A stretch of 64,000 nt of DNA from Thalassobacillus sp. CUG 92003. Lineage in GTDB: Bacteria; Bacillota; Bacilli; Bacillales; Halobacillaceae. Every line of letters starts with the position of its first letter. Position 1 is the stretch's first letter. The position numbers and the translations under genes were made by a program. Positions 61,646 through 64,000 of the stretch are shown here, piece by piece. The notes under the pieces are model-generated. The model did no database searches and was not told the DNA's origin. It saw nothing but the letters and a program-made list of their open reading frames with translations. The stretch is taken from contig NZ_JABLSJ010000003.1 of assembly GCF_013618635.1 (NCBI RefSeq), forward strand, positions 310,001 through 374,000. The letters run 5' to 3'.

Positions 61646-64000
61646 TTAAAGAACGCGTAAGTCCTTCTCGTTCCCTCTCACTTCTATGCACAGATCGTCG
61701 ATGTCCGTATCTGCCTGTACCGTGATTTCTTTTTCAGACACTTCGACCTGCAACTTTATCGTATGACCAAGATGATCATTCAACGTTTGCTGGAAAGAAG
61801 CATCACAATAGACACGACACACCGGTTGTTTATAAGCCGATACATCATTTCCCACGGCGCTTCCAAGACCTTCGGATGGCGCAAGGTTTAAAAGCAGCGC
61901 GCGATTCATACGGATGAACACAGGAATCTCCTCCACTTCTGCCTTGCACGTGATATAGGCAGGCCCTTCATGCAGCTCTTCTGTCCAGAGATTCACCCAT
62001 GTTCCTTCCGGCAAATAGACTTGACGCTCAATGTGATCTTCTTCAATGACAGGAGCCACAAGCAGCGATTCGCCAAATAAATATTCATCATACATTCCTG
62101 CTACGCGTTCATCTTCCGGATAATCAAGCATAAGGGCTCTCATCAGCGGTTCCCCGTCTCTGCAAGCTTTCTCGGACTCCTGATAAAGATAAGGCATTAA
62201 ATTCATACGGACATTGGCGTAAAAGCGATAAACCTCAATTACCCGTTCATCCCCTGTCCGGGAAGCGATATTCCAGGGTGTCCGATCCTGATTGAATTCG
62301 GCTTTACTCTCCGCATGATATTGCATAATCGGGCAAAAAGCCGCCATCGATGAAGAACGCATGAACAACTCTGCTGAAGGAATCTCTCCATTAAATCCGG
62401 CCAGGTCCCATCCCCAAAATACAATACCGGCCAGTCCAGCATTCAATCCGGCTACGAGCGATCGCTTGAAAGCAGCGAATGTCGATCGTTCATCACCAGC
62501 CCAGTGCGCCGGGAAATTTTGAGCACCGGTATAGCCTGCGCGACTGAACGTGATGCCGTCGTTTTGCTGAGCGAAATCATAATAGGCTTGAATGTAATCA
62601 TTCGGATACTGATTCCGCATTTCACTTCCGGTCTGGCCATTCGCAAATTGCAGGTTTTTACCGAAAACGAATTCCCCTCCATCGGTTTTAAAGCCATCGA
62701 CGCCTATGTCTAACAGGTACTGACGTTTCCCGAACCACCATTTCCGTCCTGAGCCATGACTGAAATCCATGATCAGGCTTTTCGTAAACCAGTTCTCAGG
62801 AATCCTGTAAGGGCGTCCATCTTCATGTTTCACGACATATCCCTGATCGATCATGTACGTCTCATCTTGGTCTTTTAACGGGTGGGTTTGTTTATTCAAA
62901 TATTTCTGGATCGGAATCTGCCATAGGATAAGCTTTAAGTTTTCCTCGTGTATGTGCTCAACCATCCCTTTTGGATCTGGCCAGCGCCCCCAGGAAGGAA
63001 ACGTCATTTCCTCATAGGCGTAAATATGACCGGGTTCTTTCAATTCATAAGCGGCGTCGTTGAACATATAATACGTTGCTTCATCGCTCCATTGTTCCAA
63101 CACAATCACTGTCGCCGGGATACTATGTTTATTCGTTGTTGCGATTTCATGCTCCACAATGGATTGGCGGTCCCAGTTATTACTCGACATCCAGGGTCCC
63201 AACGCCCAGGCAGGAACCATCGCAGGTTTACCTGTCTCTCCCGTGAATTGCTGAACCTGGTGTTTATAATCGCCAAAATAAAAATGAACGGTCGTTTCCT
63301 GGAGATCTCTGGTTTGTTCAAACGTCCACGTACACTTATCTTTCAGAGACGCAGCGAGATCAAAGGTGGTGTATGCAGCCGTATCTATGAAACAGCCATA
63401 CCCCTTATTCGTCATGTAGAAAGGTACAGGTATATACGTTCGTGTTCCTTGATCTCTGTATTGGTTATACACGTAACAATCGATGATTTCGCCGCGTTGT
63501 TCGATGGCGTTGTAACGCTCGCCGAATCCGTAGTATGCCTCGTCTTCAGGCGCATACCAGTGAACCTGGAACGATCGGACAACGCCTTTCACATCCTCTT
63601 CCCATTCGATTGACGGCAATAAAGGATGCGTCCGCATAATGTTTTCATCTTTGTGGAATAGAATAATTTCCCCATGTTCCGCTTCTACGTTAAGGCGATA
63701 ATCGCCATTTGAAATAGAGGCGGTCTTCTTGGCTGAATGATAATCCGACTTCCCACCGCTATACTGCTGAACAGCCATATCCATGCCGCTCTTTTTCATG
63801 ATAAAGGTCAGCTTATGTCGGTCGCCGAATCCCAGTTCTAACGTGTTGTCCGTCTTATCGAGTACCGAGAAAGACTCGGCGACCTTTTTTTGCCGGGTAG
63901 GGAGTGTATACGTATCAGAGTTCAGATGCTCCCCATCCGTGAACGTCACATGGAAGCGATAGGCATACTCCCCATGCTCCTGTAATGGAGGAAGCTTCCC
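61646..64000 (-). CDS. GH31 glycosidase or transglycosidase (5' partial at window end)
   Basis: The frame continues upstream of GTG 63949 to the last base of the window (codons read GKLPPLQEHGEYAYRFHVTF), so the start lies outside. About 785 residues are visible. The barrel has the nucleophile Asp in GVDGFKTDGGEFVFG and the acid/base in HWAGDERSTFAAF. The KTDGGE form differs from the WNDMNEP of the neighbouring GH31 and is found in alpha-xylosidase-like, sulfoquinovosidase-like and isomaltosyl-transferase-type GH31 branches. The substrate is therefore open. It is the furthest-upstream visible gene of a three-glycosidase operon. Confidence 0.82.
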   Translation of the reverse strand, partial: GKLPPLQEHGEYAYRFHVTFTDGEHLNSDTYTLPTRQKKVAESFSVLDKTDNTLELGFGDRHKLTFIMKKSGMDMAVQQYSGGKSDYHSAKKTASISNGDYRLNVEAEHGEIILFHKDENIMRTHPLLPSIEWEEDVKGVVRSFQVHWYAPEDEAYYGFGERYNAIEQRGEIIDCYVYNQYRDQGTRTYIPVPFYMTNKGYGCFIDTAAYTTFDLAASLKDKCTWTFEQTRDLQETTVHFYFGDYKHQVQQFTGETGKPAMVPAWALGPWMSSNNWDRQSIVEHEIATTNKHSIPATVIVLEQWSDEATYYMFNDAAYELKEPGHIYAYEEMTFPSWGRWPDPKGMVEHIHEENLKLILWQIPIQKYLNKQTHPLKDQDETYMIDQGYVVKHEDGRPYRIPENWFTKSLIMDFSHGSGRKWWFGKRQYLLDIGVDGFKTDGGEFVFGKNLQFANGQTGSEMRNQYPNDYIQAYYDFAQQNDGITFSRAGYTGAQNFPAHWAGDERSTFAAFKRSLVAGLNAGLAGIVFWGWDLAGFNGEIPSAELFMRSSSMAAFCPIMQYHAESKAEFNQDRTPWNIASRTGDERVIEVYRFYANVRMNLMPYLYQESEKACRDGEPLMRALMLDYPEDERVAGMYDEYLFGESLLVAPVIEEDHIERQVYLPEGTWVNLWTEELHEGPAYITCKAEVEEIPVFIRMNRALLLNLAPSEGLGSAVGNDVSAYKQPVCRVYCDASFQQTLNDHLGHTIKLQVEVSEKEITVQADTDIDDLCIEVRGNEKDLRVL

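Noticed and set aside
62948-63613. 221-codon plus-strand frame
   Set aside because: It is the antisense shadow of the GH31 gene; no start signal and no recognisable domain.

Overview
The window reads as a chromosomal segment of a moderately halophilic or salt-tolerant member of the Bacillaceae (Halobacillus/Virgibacillus-like; this is an inference). Reasons: low-to-medium GC, strong AGGAGG ribosome binding sites, many TTG/GTG starts, SigB-like promoters, CcpA cre sites, AraR boxes, and genes with clear Bacillus subtilis counterparts (opuC operon, ydaG, ydaP, yerD, araABDMNPQR, abfA/abf2, sigL). No rRNA, tRNA, IS element, CRISPR array or prophage was seen.

Layout. 1-2.9 kb: the tail of a MocR-type regulator, then an ArsR/SRPBCC/DUF1801/flavin-reductase operon behind a palindromic operator. 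3.2-6.7 kb: OpuC osmoprotectant ABC transporter. 6.8-11.4 kb: an FAD oxidoreductase and malate synthase G, divergent from a LysR regulator. 11.5-13.2 kb: a BetA-like choline dehydrogenase, which fits with OpuC in osmoprotection. 13.6-18.1 kb: stress-type genes (YdaG, YerD, YdaP) and an orphan FhuF C-terminal fragment.

18.3-33.1 kb is the most interesting block. It is an aromatic-acid catabolic island: gentisate 1,2-dioxygenase, a DinB-fold protein in the slot of maleylpyruvate isomerase, a fumarylpyruvate-hydrolase-like FAH protein, two CoA ligases, an FAD aromatic hydroxylase, an acyl-CoA thioesterase, a permease and an unrecognised 192-residue protein. Two tandem IclR regulators and a divergent beta-oxidation pair (hydroxyacyl-CoA dehydrogenase/hydratase fusion plus a divergent thiolase) complete it. 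Gene content fits a CoA-thioester route (acid to aryl-CoA, ring hydroxylation, gentisyl-CoA hydrolysis, gentisate cleavage), possibly fed by side-chain shortening. Four promoters carry the same 15-bp operator at the same distance from the -10 box, which defines an IclR-type regulon.

33.4-49.3 kb: an MFS exporter, then a complete arabino-oligosaccharide system (araN-abfA-araP-araQ-DUF624-abf2-araM; araR; araD-araB-araA) with AraR boxes. 49.6-55.7 kb: an oxidative sugar-acid locus (enolase-superfamily dehydratase, GntP permease, IclR regulator, a U32-like protein of unknown role, ketoglutarate-semialdehyde-type aldehyde dehydrogenase). Its two transcription units share tandem operators related to the aromatic ones. 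56.3-57.6 kb: sigL (sigma-54). 57.7-64 kb: three intracellular alpha-glucosidases (GH13, GH31, GH31), the last cut by the window end.

All assignments are from reading the sequence and remembered family features. No database search was run.
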